64,000 nucleotides of DNA from JAVJST01 sp965229715 (GCA_965229715.1 CBDDJL010000001.1:1-64000), one strand, 5' to 3'; positions 1 to 8,196 are shown, counted from the first letter of the stretch. The notes: generated by a model not told the origin, from the letters alone. Program-made: numbers and translations.

Positions 1-2
1 GG

Positions 3-551
3 CGTCCGGACGTCATGTTCGTGATCCAGCGCGTACTGGAAATCGAAGGCAAGCTGACGCTCCTCGATCAGAACCGCGTTATGCGGCCACACCCTTATTT
101 CCGGCTGTTTTCGACGACCAACACGGTCGGCCTCGGCGACACCACGGGCCTCTATCACGGCACCCAGCAGATCAACCAGGGCCAGATGGACCGCTGGAAC
201 GTCGTGACCACGCTGAATTATTTGCCGAGCGAGGACGAGCAACGCATTGTCGTCGCCAAGGTGCCGAGTTTCGATACCGACGAAGGCCGGGCGGAAATCG
301 CCAACATGGTCGAACTCGCCAATCTGACGCGTACCGGTTTCATGAACGGCGACATCTCGACCGTCATGTCGCCGAGAACGGTCCTGACCTGGGCCGAGAA
401 CAGCCAAATCTTCGGTGACCGCGGTTTTGCCTTCCGTCTGACGTTCCTCAACAAGTGCGACGAACACGAGCGGCCGCTGATCGCCGAATATTATCAGCGC
501 TGTTTCGACGAGGATCTGCCAGAATCGATCGGCACCGCAACCTTGAGCTGA
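3..551 (+). CDS. cobS: Cobaltochelatase subunit CobS, C-terminal part (5' end outside window)
   Basis: CobS is the AAA+ ATPase subunit of the aerobic cobaltochelatase, which works with CobT and CobN to insert cobalt into hydrogenobyrinate a,c-diamide in cobalamin synthesis. The open frame runs in from the left edge, so 182 residues are visible, a little over half of the roughly 330 expected. The visible part contains the sensor-1-like stretch TTNTVGLGD followed by GLYHGTQQINQGQMDRW and the late block SPRTVLTWAENSQIFGD, all typical of CobS. The stop lies 31 bases before cobT, so the two are almost certainly one operon. The true start cannot be seen here. Confidence 0.95.
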   Translation, partial: RPDVMFVIQRVLEIEGKLTLLDQNRVMRPHPYFRLFSTTNTVGLGDTTGLYHGTQQINQGQMDRWNVVTTLNYLPSEDEQRIVVAKVPSFDTDEGRAEIANMVELANLTRTGFMNGDISTVMSPRTVLTWAENSQIFGDRGFAFRLTFLNKCDEHERPLIAEYYQRCFDEDLPESIGTATLS

Positions 552-582
552 TCCGGCGGACTGCATCGGTCGGGAGCGTTAC

Positions 583-2439
583 GTGAGCGAAGCCGAAAGC
601 AACAACGACAAACTGAAACGGGTCACCATCGCCGCGATGAAGGCGATTGCCGACCGCTCTGAGCTCGATGTCACCTTCCAGCAAGGCGGTGGCGTGGCTT
701 CTGGCGACACGGTCAAGCTCTCGATGCCGCCGCCGCAACTCACGGCGGACGCGTTGACCCGTTATCGCGGCACCGCCGATGCGCTGGCGCTCAGAATGCG
801 CCATCATGACGAAGCGGTACACCGCCGCCTGCAACCCGCGTCGGCCGATGCGCGGCAGATCTTCGAAGCACTTGAGCAGGCCCGCTGTGAGAGTATCGGC
901 AGTCGCGAAATGAACGGTGTCGCCGCCAATCTGCGCCACCTGAACGAAGAGCGTTGCCGCACGCGCGGCTACGCCGAGGTCAGCGAGCGCAACGACGAAA
1001 ATCTGGCCGATGTGCTCGGCCTGCTCGTCCGCGAAAAACTCACCGGCACGCCGGTCCCCGATTCGGCCCAAGACATGTGCGCGGCCTGGGAAAGCTGGCT
1101 CAAGGAGCGCATCGGCCGTAGCCTCGACAAGCTCCCCGATGCAATGAGCAGCCAGGAAGCGTTCGCCCGGGAACTCGCCCAACTGTTTCGCGCGCTCGAC
1201 ATGGCCGAGGCGCCCGAACCGATCGACGAAAACGACGACACTGAGGACCAGAACGAGGACGACGCCGAAGGCGCCGACGATATGCAGGGCGACTCCGGCG
1301 AGATCGAGGCCGAAAGCATGTCGTCCTCGGAGATGTCGCTCGACGACAGCGACGAGAATGCCGAGGGCGCGACCGAGGCAAGCGAAGAGGACATGACGCC
1401 CGGCGAAGGCGAGGACGAGCCCGCCGGTCCGAACCAGTGGGAACGCAACTTCACCGACGACACGGGCGCCTACGCGATCTATCACCCGTACGTCACGCAA
1501 TTCGATGAGGTCGTCGAGGCGGAAACGCTGTGCGATGCCGAGGAACTGACGCGGCTACGCCATCAGTTGGACCAGCAGCTTTCGCACCTTCAGGGAGTCG
1601 TCTCGAAGCTCGCCAACCGGCTACAGCGGCGATTGCTCGCCAAGCAACAACGATCGTGGCAGTTCGATCTCGAGGAAGGCATTCTCGATGCCGGCAGGCT
1701 GTCACGGGTGGTGACCGATCCGGTACACCCGCTTTCGTTCAAACAGGAGAGCGATGTCGACTTCCGCGACACGGTGGTTTCGTTGCTGATCGACAACTCG
1801 GGCTCGATGCGCGGTCGTCCCATCACGGTCGCCGCCATGAGTGCCGACATCCTTGCCCGGACCCTCGAACGCTGTGGGGTCAAGGTCGAGATTCTCGGCT
1901 TCACGACGCGATCCTGGAAGGGTGGGTCGTCGCGCGAAAAATGGGTCGCCGACGGCAAACCCGGCAACCCGGGGCGCCTGAACGACCTCCGGCATATTGT
2001 CTACAAGGCCGCCGACGCGCCGTGGCGCCGTGCGCGCAAGAACCTCGGGCTGATGCTGCGTGAGGGGCTGCTGAAGGAGAACATCGACGGCGAGGCGCTT
2101 CTCTGGGCGCACAATCGTCTGCTCGGACGTGCAGAACAGCGCCGCATCCTCATGGTCATTTCCGACGGCGCGCCGGTCGACGATGCGACGCTGTCGGCCA
2201 ATCCCGGCAATTATCTCGAAAAGCACCTGCGGGAGGTCATCGACTGGATCGAGACCCGCTCGCCGGTTCAGCTCACCGCCATCGGCATTGGCCACGACGT
2301 CACGCGGTACTATCGCCGCGCGGTTACGCTTATCGATGCGGAAGAACTCGGCGGCACCATGATGCAGAACCTCATGGACCTGTTCGAAGAAGACGAAGCC
2401 AGAGCCTTGCGGGCGGTCGCCGGACAGCGACTTCACTAG
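583..2439 (+). CDS. cobT: Cobaltochelatase subunit CobT
   Basis: CobT is the partner of CobS in the ATP-dependent cobalt chelatase complex of aerobic B12 synthesis. The 618-residue product has the expected three parts: a helical N-terminal domain, a strongly acidic low-complexity linker at about residues 207-283 rich in Asp and Glu, and a C-terminal von Willebrand A domain. The metal-binding MIDAS motif DNSGSMRG lies near residue 404, and a later DGAPVDD block completes the site. Translation is taken from a GTG codon 31 bases after cobS. Length matches the family. No other cob genes are in view. Confidence 0.95.
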   Translation: MSEAESNNDKLKRVTIAAMKAIADRSELDVTFQQGGGVASGDTVKLSMPPPQLTADALTRYRGTADALALRMRHHDEAVHRRLQPASADARQIFEALEQARCESIGSREMNGVAANLRHLNEERCRTRGYAEVSERNDENLADVLGLLVREKLTGTPVPDSAQDMCAAWESWLKERIGRSLDKLPDAMSSQEAFARELAQLFRALDMAEAPEPIDENDDTEDQNEDDAEGADDMQGDSGEIEAESMSSSEMSLDDSDENAEGATEASEEDMTPGEGEDEPAGPNQWERNFTDDTGAYAIYHPYVTQFDEVVEAETLCDAEELTRLRHQLDQQLSHLQGVVSKLANRLQRRLLAKQQRSWQFDLEEGILDAGRLSRVVTDPVHPLSFKQESDVDFRDTVVSLLIDNSGSMRGRPITVAAMSADILARTLERCGVKVEILGFTTRSWKGGSSREKWVADGKPGNPGRLNDLRHIVYKAADAPWRRARKNLGLMLREGLLKENIDGEALLWAHNRLLGRAEQRRILMVISDGAPVDDATLSANPGNYLEKHLREVIDWIETRSPVQLTAIGIGHDVTRYYRRAVTLIDAEELGGTMMQNLMDLFEEDEARALRAVAGQRLH

Positions 2440-2455
2440 ATCGAATCTTAAGACT

Positions 2456-2518
2456 TAGAGCAGATTCACATGTTTTGTGGATCGCAAAAGCGATTCCGAC
2501 AAAACATGACCTGCTCTA
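2456..2518. repeat. Intergenic palindromic repeat
   Basis: A long imperfect palindrome sits just after cobT. The arms begin TAGAGCAG and end CTGCTCTA, with inner arms ATGTTTTGT and ACAAAACAT and a central ATCGC/GCGAT pair. It could fold into a long hairpin in RNA and may end the cob transcript, but there is no T-run. Part of the same unit (TAGAGCAGGTCATGTTTT) recurs at 33200-33217 at the end of another gene, so this is a dispersed repeat. Confidence 0.7.
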
Positions 2519-2549
2519 GGGCAAGAGCTCGACCCTCAACACCATAAAT

Positions 2550-2804
2550 TCAAGTCTGCGGTCCGCTGTCTCCACCGCTTGCGGGGGAAGCATCCGGCTG
2601 TTTGTCGCCTGCCTCGCCCTCATCCGGATCGCGGTTCGCGTGGGCGTTGAGATAGGCTTCAAGGTCGCGTTGGGCGATGCGCCAGTCGCGGCCGAACTTG
2701 ATCGCTCTGAGTTGTCCGTCGTTGATCCACGCGCGCACGGTGCTCTCGCGCATCTTCAACAGATCGGCGACTTCGTGGACCGTTAACAGCGGTTTTGACA
2801 GCAT
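2550..2804 (-). CDS. Small helix-turn-helix (MerR/excisionase-type) DNA-binding protein
   Basis: This 84-residue protein has a single winged-helix domain of the excisionase/MerR-like class (residues about 5-55). It shows the pattern LTVHEVADLLKMRESTVRAW, then GQLRAIKFGRDWRI and a short DLEAYLNAH helix. The last 25 residues are a disordered Asp/Gly/Pro-rich tail. Such small proteins act as sequence-specific regulators or as phage/plasmid excisionases; no integrase or phage gene lies nearby, so a regulatory role is more likely. It is transcribed away from nhaA across a very AT-rich gap, which makes the sodium operon a plausible target. This is inference. Confidence 0.75.
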   Translation of the reverse strand: MLSKPLLTVHEVADLLKMRESTVRAWINDGQLRAIKFGRDWRIAQRDLEAYLNAHANRDPDEGEAGDKQPDASPASGGDSGPQT

Positions 2805-2870
2805 CCTGCCCTCAATTCAGCCCTGACAGGACTCCCTTAATAGCACGACAGATATTTTTATGTCCATATA

Positions 2871-2904
2871 TTGACGTATTTATATTTTTATATATTTTAA
2901 CGTC
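2871..2904. promoter_or_regulatory. AT-rich divergent control region with inverted GACGT/ACGTC pair
   Basis: The gap between the HTH gene and nhaA (2805-2944) is strikingly AT-rich for this genome from about 2850 to 2930. Within it GACGT (2873-2877) and its inverse ACGTC (2900-2904) flank 22 bases made only of A and T. This could be an operator read by the neighbouring HTH protein and overlapping the nhaA promoter. A TTGACG hexamer at 2871 could serve as a -35 box, but I see no convincing matching -10. Confidence 0.4.
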
Positions 2905-2944
2905 GGTTTATATCTGTTTTAGGCTCTTTTTACCCCACGGAATC

Positions 2945-4147
2945 ATGTCCAAACTTCGCACCCTCTTCCAGCACGACGCCGCGCCAGGCATGCTCTTGAT
3001 CATTGCTGCCATAACCGCGCTTGTTCTCGATAACTCGCCGCTTCACTGGCTCTACGACAGTCTTCTGGATCTGCCGGTCGTCGTCAGTATCGGATCGCTG
3101 GCCATCGACAAGCCATTGCTGCTCTGGATCAACGACGGTCTGATGGCCGTGTTCTTCTTTCTTGTCGGTCTCGAGATCAAACGCGAAGTCCTGACCGGCG
3201 GTCTGTCGACACGCGAGCAGGCAATGCTGCCGGCCCTTGCTGCGGTGGGCGGCATGGCCATGCCAGCCCTCGTCTATCTGGCGATCACGGCGGGCGATGC
3301 CTCGGCCATGCGGGGGTGGGCCATTCCGGCCGCCACCGATATTGCGTTCGCACTGGGCATCCTGTCGTTGCTCGGCAATCGGGTCCCCGTTTCTCTCAAG
3401 GTCTTTCTTCTCGCGATCGCCATCATCGACGACCTCGGCGCCATTCTGATCATCGCCTTCTTCTACACTGAGGACCTGTCTCTCTACGCCCTGAGCGTCT
3501 CGGCCATCGCCGCGGTCATTCTCTTCGGCTTGAACAGGGCCGGCGTGCGACGATTGTCGCCATATCTGCTCGTCGGTCTCGTGCTGTGGGTCATGGTTCT
3601 GAAATCGGGCGTTCACGCCACGCTGGCCGGCGTTCTCATCGCCTTCAGCCTGCCGCTGAGAACGAAAGACGGTGACGGCACGGACCCGATGTATCACGAA
3701 GTCGAGCACGGCCTGCATCCGTGGGTCGCCTTTCTCGTCATGCCCGTCTTCGCTTTTGCCAACTCCGGGATACCGCTGTCCGGCGTTCAGCTGTCCGATG
3801 TCTTCGCCCCGTTGCCGCTCGGTATTGCGGCAGGTCTGTTCATCGGCAAGCAGGCCGGTGTGATGCTGTGTTGTTATGCCGCGGTCCGCAGCGGCCTCTG
3901 CCGCCTGCCCGAACAGGCAGGTTGGCTGCACGTTTACGGCGTCGCCCTTCTGACCGGCGTCGGATTCACCATGTCGCTGTTTATCGGCGGATTGGCATTC
4001 AGCGACGTTGCACAGGCGGCCAGCGTCAGGATCGGCGTGCTTGGCGGCTCGCTTGTATCGGCGACCGTCGGTTTCGCCGTCCTGTATCTGGCGTCACGCC
4101 GCCACCCGCGAACGCACATAACCAACACCGCTGCGCAGGCCGGCTAG
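2945..4147 (+). CDS. nhaA: Na+/H+ antiporter NhaA
   Basis: NhaA is the electrogenic inner-membrane antiporter that exports Na+ in exchange for protons. The 400-residue product has the family's roughly twelve hydrophobic helices. It carries the ion-binding pair Asp162-Asp163 in AIIDDLGAI, Asp132 in the unwound helix motif AATDIAFALG, and the conserved GVHATLAGVLIAF block. I chose the ATG at 2945 because the protein then begins with a short amphipathic helix as in other NhaA proteins. The upstream frame is open but encodes an atypical stretch from the AT-rich gap. A sodium channel follows after 26 bases. Confidence 0.95.
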   Translation: MSKLRTLFQHDAAPGMLLIIAAITALVLDNSPLHWLYDSLLDLPVVVSIGSLAIDKPLLLWINDGLMAVFFFLVGLEIKREVLTGGLSTREQAMLPALAAVGGMAMPALVYLAITAGDASAMRGWAIPAATDIAFALGILSLLGNRVPVSLKVFLLAIAIIDDLGAILIIAFFYTEDLSLYALSVSAIAAVILFGLNRAGVRRLSPYLLVGLVLWVMVLKSGVHATLAGVLIAFSLPLRTKDGDGTDPMYHEVEHGLHPWVAFLVMPVFAFANSGIPLSGVQLSDVFAPLPLGIAAGLFIGKQAGVMLCCYAAVRSGLCRLPEQAGWLHVYGVALLTGVGFTMSLFIGGLAFSDVAQAASVRIGVLGGSLVSATVGFAVLYLASRRHPRTHITNTAAQAG

Positions 4148-4173
4148 TCGGGTATCCGGACGTGGGTCAGCCG

Positions 4174-5034
4174 ATGAACATGAGCGGGGAAACGACCAGC
4201 ACGAAGACCGGCCGCCTCGCCCGGTTCATCGAGGACCGGCGAACACAGCATGTGATTACGGCGCTTATCGTCGTGAATGCCGTCATCATCGGCTGCGAGA
4301 CATCGCCGGCGATCATGAACGCCGCCGGCACCGTTCTGGTAGCCATAGACAGGGCTATTCTCGGCGTCTTTGTCGTCGAGCTTGCCCTCAAATTGGCAGT
4401 CTATCGCGGCCGGTTCTTCACCAATGGGTGGAATCTGTTCGACGCCTTCGTGATTGGCATCTCGCTTGTGCCGGCAAGCAGCGGAACGAGCATCCTGCGC
4501 GCGCTTCGGATCATTCGCGCCATGCGTTTGATCTCCGTGGTGCCCAGCATGCGCGCCGTCACGCAGGCCTTGCTGCGTGCCGTCCCAGGGATGGGCGCCG
4601 TCGTGGCCCTGCTGCTGCTTGTGTTCTACGTGGCATCGGTGATGGCAACGAAATTGTTCGGAGGCAGTTTTCCGGCGTGGTTCGGCGACATCGGTCTCTC
4701 GGCCTTTACCCTGTTCCAGATCATGACGCTTGAATCGTGGTCGATGGGAATCGTCCGACCGGTCATGGCGGAATACCCATATGCATGGGCGTTTTTCGTG
4801 CCGTTCATCCTCATTGTCACGTTTGCGGTCCTGAACCTGTTCATCGCCATCATCGTCAACGCCATGCACGAAGAAGCCCAAACGGCTACGTCAGAGGCTC
4901 CGGCGAACACACCGTCGGCCGCGAACGAGGCGGCACTGGCCGCCGTCGAACGGCTTGAGCATGAAATTCGACATCTGAAAGCGGAGCTTTCCGCCGTCCG
5001 CCTGCCGGCTGACGCAAAACCAGGGCAGCATTAG
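4174..5034 (+). CDS. Bacterial voltage-gated sodium channel (NaChBac/NavAb type)
   Basis: This 286-residue protein is a single-domain six-helix voltage-gated Na+ channel. It has an S4 voltage sensor with four arginines spaced by three (Arg109, 112, 115, 118 in ILRALRIIRAMRL). The selectivity filter TLESWSM (185-191) is the same sequence known from NavAb. The S6 helix ends NLFIAIIVNAM, and a C-terminal coiled coil (about 250-282) would join the tetramer. Such channels are known from marine and alkaliphilic bacteria, where they feed Na+ back for pH control and motility. It lies between nhaA and a Na+-dependent bicarbonate permease, suggesting coupled sodium circulation. Start: the first ATG of two, before a hydrophilic N-terminus. 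Confidence 0.93.
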   Translation: MNMSGETTSTKTGRLARFIEDRRTQHVITALIVVNAVIIGCETSPAIMNAAGTVLVAIDRAILGVFVVELALKLAVYRGRFFTNGWNLFDAFVIGISLVPASSGTSILRALRIIRAMRLISVVPSMRAVTQALLRAVPGMGAVVALLLLVFYVASVMATKLFGGSFPAWFGDIGLSAFTLFQIMTLESWSMGIVRPVMAEYPYAWAFFVPFILIVTFAVLNLFIAIIVNAMHEEAQTATSEAPANTPSAANEAALAAVERLEHEIRHLKAELSAVRLPADAKPGQH

Positions 5035-5044
5035 GAGCCACAGT

Positions 5045-5998
5045 ATGGATCTCGTCCAGTCGACCCTATTATCGCCGCCGGTCCTGTTCTTCGCTCTGGG
5101 ACTTCTCGGTGCCCTTGCGACGGTGGAGGTTCGAGTGTCGGAGAACTTCTCCAAGGGTATCGCGCTCTATCTGCTGGCGGCGATCGGCTTGAAGGGTGGC
5201 GTCGCCATTTCGGTTCAGGGTCTCGACGGGATCGTCGCCGCTGCGGGCGGCGGCGTTCTTTTGAGCTTCCTGATGCCAATCCTTGCCTTCTTCCTGCTAC
5301 GGACGATGACCCGTTTCGACCGGCGCGAGGCCGGTGCAATTTCGGCGCACTACGGTTCGATCAGCATCGTGACCTTTATCGCCGCCAGCGCCGTACTGGA
5401 CGATGCCGGCATCGCTTTCGCGGCTGGGATGGTCGCCGTGGCCGCCCTGATGGAAGCGCCGGCCATCGCCACCGGCTTGTTCCTGACCGGAAGAGACAAC
5501 ACCGATGTACCGACGAAAGACCTTCTGAAGACCGTCGTTTGGAACGAGAGCATCTATCTGATTCTCGGGGCCATGGTTATTGGCTGGGCCGTCGGCAAGG
5601 AGGGCGGCGATCTTGTCGCGCCGTTCTTCTTCGACCCGCTGCAGGGCGTCCTCTGCCTGTTCCTGCTCGATATGGGTCTCAAGACCGGTGACGGCCTGCG
5701 GCGGGACCGGCGCGTCTTGTCGCTGGGTTCATTGACGTTCGGCTGCCTGATGCCGTTGCTTGGCGCCGGTCTGGGTCTTGCCACCGCCCTTCTGGTGGGA
5801 TTGAGCGCGGGAAACACCGTGCTGCTGATGACGCTTGCCGCCTCGGCATCCTATATCGCCGTGCCGGCGGCAATGCGGGTCGCCATGCCCGACGTTAATC
5901 CGGCACTCTACACGGCGCTCTCGCTCGGCGTGACCTTTCCGTTCAACCTGATTGTCGGCATTCCGCTCTACACGACGGTCGCCATCGCTCTTATCTAA
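5045..5998 (+). CDS. SbtA-type sodium-dependent bicarbonate permease
   Basis: This 317-residue membrane protein matches the SbtA family (formerly DUF897), whose cyanobacterial members are high-affinity Na+/HCO3- symporters. Hydrophobic helices alternate with the conserved AGAISAHYGSISIVTF block (about 97-114), MEAPAIATG and KDLLKTVVWNESIYLILG, with a matching second half (PLQGVLCLFLLDMGL, ASASYIAVPAAMR). In heterotrophs the substrate is less well tested and could be bicarbonate for carboxylases or pH balance. Start at ATG 5045 is supported by AGGAG nine bases upstream, and the gap to the channel gene is ten bases, so the two are co-transcribed. No PII-like SbtB partner is visible. Confidence 0.88.
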   Translation: MDLVQSTLLSPPVLFFALGLLGALATVEVRVSENFSKGIALYLLAAIGLKGGVAISVQGLDGIVAAAGGGVLLSFLMPILAFFLLRTMTRFDRREAGAISAHYGSISIVTFIAASAVLDDAGIAFAAGMVAVAALMEAPAIATGLFLTGRDNTDVPTKDLLKTVVWNESIYLILGAMVIGWAVGKEGGDLVAPFFFDPLQGVLCLFLLDMGLKTGDGLRRDRRVLSLGSLTFGCLMPLLGAGLGLATALLVGLSAGNTVLLMTLAASASYIAVPAAMRVAMPDVNPALYTALSLGVTFPFNLIVGIPLYTTVAIALI

Positions 5999-6099
5999 CC
6001 GCCGAGGTTTCAAGCACCTGTGATTTCGGCCGCTGCCTTGAAATGCCTATACTCCGTTCCCACATCGACGCGACATCGATCGCTGGAAGGAAATCGACC

Positions 6100-6753
6100 A
6101 TGACACGCATGTTTCGGACCCTTGCCGCCGCACTTCTGCTGGCCGTCACTGCGGCGCCGGCTATGGCGGCTGGCAACGACGAAACCGTCTTCGTAAGAAC
6201 GCCACTGATGTTCATCGCCGCGCTCGGCGATCCGACCGCCACCAATGGTGATGGCGCCGAGGACTGGGGCATCTGGCGCAAGGATCCGGGGCCGCGCGGC
6301 GTCAAGCTCGAGAACTATCCGAAACTCGTCAATGCCGGCGGCGTCGCTCCGGCGCGCTGGACGTTCGATCCGTCGGCCTGGTGGTTGGAGGAAAACGGCC
6401 TGATCATGGAAGCGCCGTCGTTCCCCCTGCAGGCCGGCAAATACATCGTAACCGGCAACCGCGAGGTTTCGACCGTGCTCACCGTACACCCGAAGAACGA
6501 AGACGGCGTGGCGCGCTGGGAACTGGACGATGGCGCCACGTTGCACGACGTGACCCACCTCGGGTGCCGCTCGGCGCTCTACACGCCGGCCGACGGCGAG
6601 GGATCGTGCACCCCCGCCAATGCACCGAAAAGCGCGTTCCGCGTCGCGCCCGGCGCCGTCATGCCGGCCGTCGCGGGCTGCAACAAACAGGATTACCACG
6701 TGCTGTTTATCGTTGGTGTCGGCATCGCCAAGAATTCCGCTCTGCTCCAGTAA
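6100..6753 (+). CDS. Secreted protein of unknown function
   Basis: The 217-residue product begins with a clear signal peptide (MTRMFRTLAAALLLAVTAAP, cleavage near AMAA-GN at about residue 24). The mature part is soluble and rich in Trp, with four Cys in its second half (HLGCRS, GSCTP, AGCNK and nearby) that could form disulfides in the periplasm. I do not recognise the family. It follows sbtA by about 100 bases and has its own upstream space, so it may be separately expressed. It converges on the small gene at 6757. Start chosen because it opens the signal peptide. Confidence 0.75.
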   Translation: MTRMFRTLAAALLLAVTAAPAMAAGNDETVFVRTPLMFIAALGDPTATNGDGAEDWGIWRKDPGPRGVKLENYPKLVNAGGVAPARWTFDPSAWWLEENGLIMEAPSFPLQAGKYIVTGNREVSTVLTVHPKNEDGVARWELDDGATLHDVTHLGCRSALYTPADGEGSCTPANAPKSAFRVAPGAVMPAVAGCNKQDYHVLFIVGVGIAKNSALLQ

Positions 6754-6756
6754 CGC

Positions 6757-6939
6757 CTACGCATAGCGCTTACCGGCTTCCAATAGTTCGAAGCCGACGA
6801 TCTCGAACTCATAAAGCTCGCTGTTGTCGGGCCGCATGGTCCGCGCGATCAGCTTGCCGGCGTCGTTGACGTATACGGCGTGGGTCGTGTGCAGCGCGCG
6901 AAAGCAATAGCTGCCGTCGGGGTAGTAATACTTGATCAT
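6757..6939 (-). CDS. Small conserved-looking protein of unknown function (60 aa)
   Basis: This 60-residue product (start MIKYYYPDGSYCFRALHTTH) has no membrane segment and reads as a small mixed alpha/beta domain, with alternating polar and hydrophobic residues and a phrase like YVNDAGKLIARTM. It lies 24 bases after the gene at 6964-7416 in the same direction, so it is likely the second gene of that operon. I accept it as real because of this arrangement and its sensible composition, but I cannot assign a function. Confidence 0.6.
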   Translation of the reverse strand: MIKYYYPDGSYCFRALHTTHAVYVNDAGKLIARTMRPDNSELYEFEIVGFELLEAGKRYA

Positions 6940-6963
6940 TCCGGCGTTCTCTTGTTCTTCGCA

Positions 6964-7416
6964 TCAATCCAGCTGATCGGGCAGGCCGCGGCCGTTGTTC
7001 CACCAGCGGTGCGGGTTGTCGCTGTTCGGGTTGTAGGCGGCCCGGCTAACCCAGTCCTCGCGAACGAAGATCACTGGCTCCTCGTAGTGGTGGACCTCAA
7101 TCACCGCATCCATGACCCGCTCTAGAACAGCCAGTTCCCGCTCCACCGTGATTTTGAGCTCAACCATCGGATAGGTCTCCGTCGCGCCGGCCCGATACCC
7201 GTCCTTATGGGTGGTCGTGGTCGAGCCGGCCTCGGGTTGTGCGGTTTCCTTCCCCACGGCGGAGATCGAGGCATTTCGCCGGTAGCGGCCGTAGCCAAGC
7301 GGGTAGACCCGCATCACGGCGTCAAGAATGCGATCGACATCTTCCGGTAATGTCTGGATCTCGAGTGTCCAGACCGCCGTCAAGCCGCCTGACGCTGCCA
7401 TGTAGTTTTCAAGCAT
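6964..7416 (-). CDS. Unknown protein with CutA/Nif3-like dimeric fold signature
   Basis: The 150-residue protein resembles the small CutA/YqfO-like ferredoxin-fold proteins: a repeated pattern of an alternating strand followed by VDRILDAVMRVYP, then LERVMDAVIEVHHYEEPVIFV, in which the HHYEEP element recalls the ligand-binding loop of that fold. This is a weak structural guess. An AAGGAAG ribosome site precedes the ATG at 7416. It is divergent from a WYL-domain regulator with a palindrome between them, so it is probably that regulator's target. The C-terminus (WWNNGRGLPDQLD) is polar and unusual. Confidence 0.7.
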   Translation of the reverse strand: MLENYMAASGGLTAVWTLEIQTLPEDVDRILDAVMRVYPLGYGRYRRNASISAVGKETAQPEAGSTTTTHKDGYRAGATETYPMVELKITVERELAVLERVMDAVIEVHHYEEPVIFVREDWVSRAAYNPNSDNPHRWWNNGRGLPDQLD

Positions 7417-7462
7417 CGCGATCTTCCTTTTCCGTTCCCTTGATCATCATGGACGATCACTA

Positions 7463-7480
7463 CTGACATCATTGTGTCAG
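7463..7480. promoter_or_regulatory. Perfect inverted repeat between WYL regulator and divergent operon
   Basis: CTGACA (7463-7468) and TGTCAG (7475-7480) form a perfect six-base inverted repeat around the spacer TCATTG. It lies in the 84-base gap between two divergent genes, 20 bases before the regulator's ATG. Operators of YafY/DeoR-type WYL regulators are commonly short palindromes of this sort, so joint control of both directions is likely. Confidence 0.6.
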
Positions 7481-7500
7481 CAACTGTGTTAATCTGCGCC

Positions 7501-8196
7501 ATGGCCCGATCGACGCGACTGTTCGAGATCATTCAACTGCTGCGCCAGGCCAGCAAGCCGGTTACGGCATCGGCCATCGCCGAAGCGCTGGAAGTCACGC
7601 AGCGCACGGTTTATCGCGACATGGCGGCGCTTCAGGCCATGCGCGTGCCGATCGTCGGCGAAGCCGGCGTCGGCTATGTCATGCGGTCCGGTTACGATCT
7701 GCCGCCGCTGATGTTCAACGCGGACGAGGTCGAGGCCGTCGTCGTCGGGCTTGCGCTGCTGGGGCGCACCGGCGACCGCGATCTCGAGCGCGCCGCGTCG
7801 AGCGCCGCCGCCAAGATCTTCGAGGTACTGCCCGATCACGCGCAACACAGCTTGCCCCTGCAGGTCTCGCGCTGGACCCGAATCCCCGACCTGGGCGACC
7901 GGGTCGCCGATCTCCGCCATGCCATCCGGGACTGCGATGAGCTCGAGATCGCCTACCTCGACCTCAAGGACGTGCGCACGAGCCGTAACGTCCGCCCGCT
8001 CGCGCTGATCTATTATGTCGATGCCGTCGTACTCGCGGCGTGGTGTGAATGGCGTCAGGCATTCCGGCATTTCCGCGTCGACCGGATCGAGGCGTGCCGA
8101 CGCACCGGCCGGCAGTTCGCCGATGAAGCGGGCGTGCTTCGCCGAAACTGGGAGCAGGAACGCGCCGACGAAGGTCAGCAGGGGTCGGCGCGTTGA
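7501..8196 (+). CDS. YafY-family transcriptional regulator (HTH plus WYL domain)
   Basis: The 231-residue protein has an N-terminal HTH_11 domain (about 1-55: RLFEIIQLLRQASKPVTASA, then QRTVYRDMAALQAM). A C-terminal WYL ligand-sensing domain follows (about 135-215), with LEIAYLD near its start, WCEWRQAFRHFRVDRI near its end and the characteristic RPLALIYY strand. WYL regulators bind small ligands or nucleic acid and usually repress a divergent operon and themselves. The ATG at 7501 starts the HTH domain directly. An upstream GTG at 7474 lies inside the palindrome and is less likely. I see no strong ribosome site. Confidence 0.85.
   Translation: MARSTRLFEIIQLLRQASKPVTASAIAEALEVTQRTVYRDMAALQAMRVPIVGEAGVGYVMRSGYDLPPLMFNADEVEAVVVGLALLGRTGDRDLERAASSAAAKIFEVLPDHAQHSLPLQVSRWTRIPDLGDRVADLRHAIRDCDELEIAYLDLKDVRTSRNVRPLALIYYVDAVVLAAWCEWRQAFRHFRVDRIEACRRTGRQFADEAGVLRRNWEQERADEGQQGSAR

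Noticed and set aside
448..1500. Long open frame on the minus strand opposite cobT
   Set aside because: Antisense shadow of the cobT coding sequence, including its acidic repeat; no family motif.
2550..2804. Phage excisionase as evidence of a prophage
   Set aside because: The fold fits, but there is no integrase, attachment site or phage gene nearby, so a chromosomal regulator is more likely.
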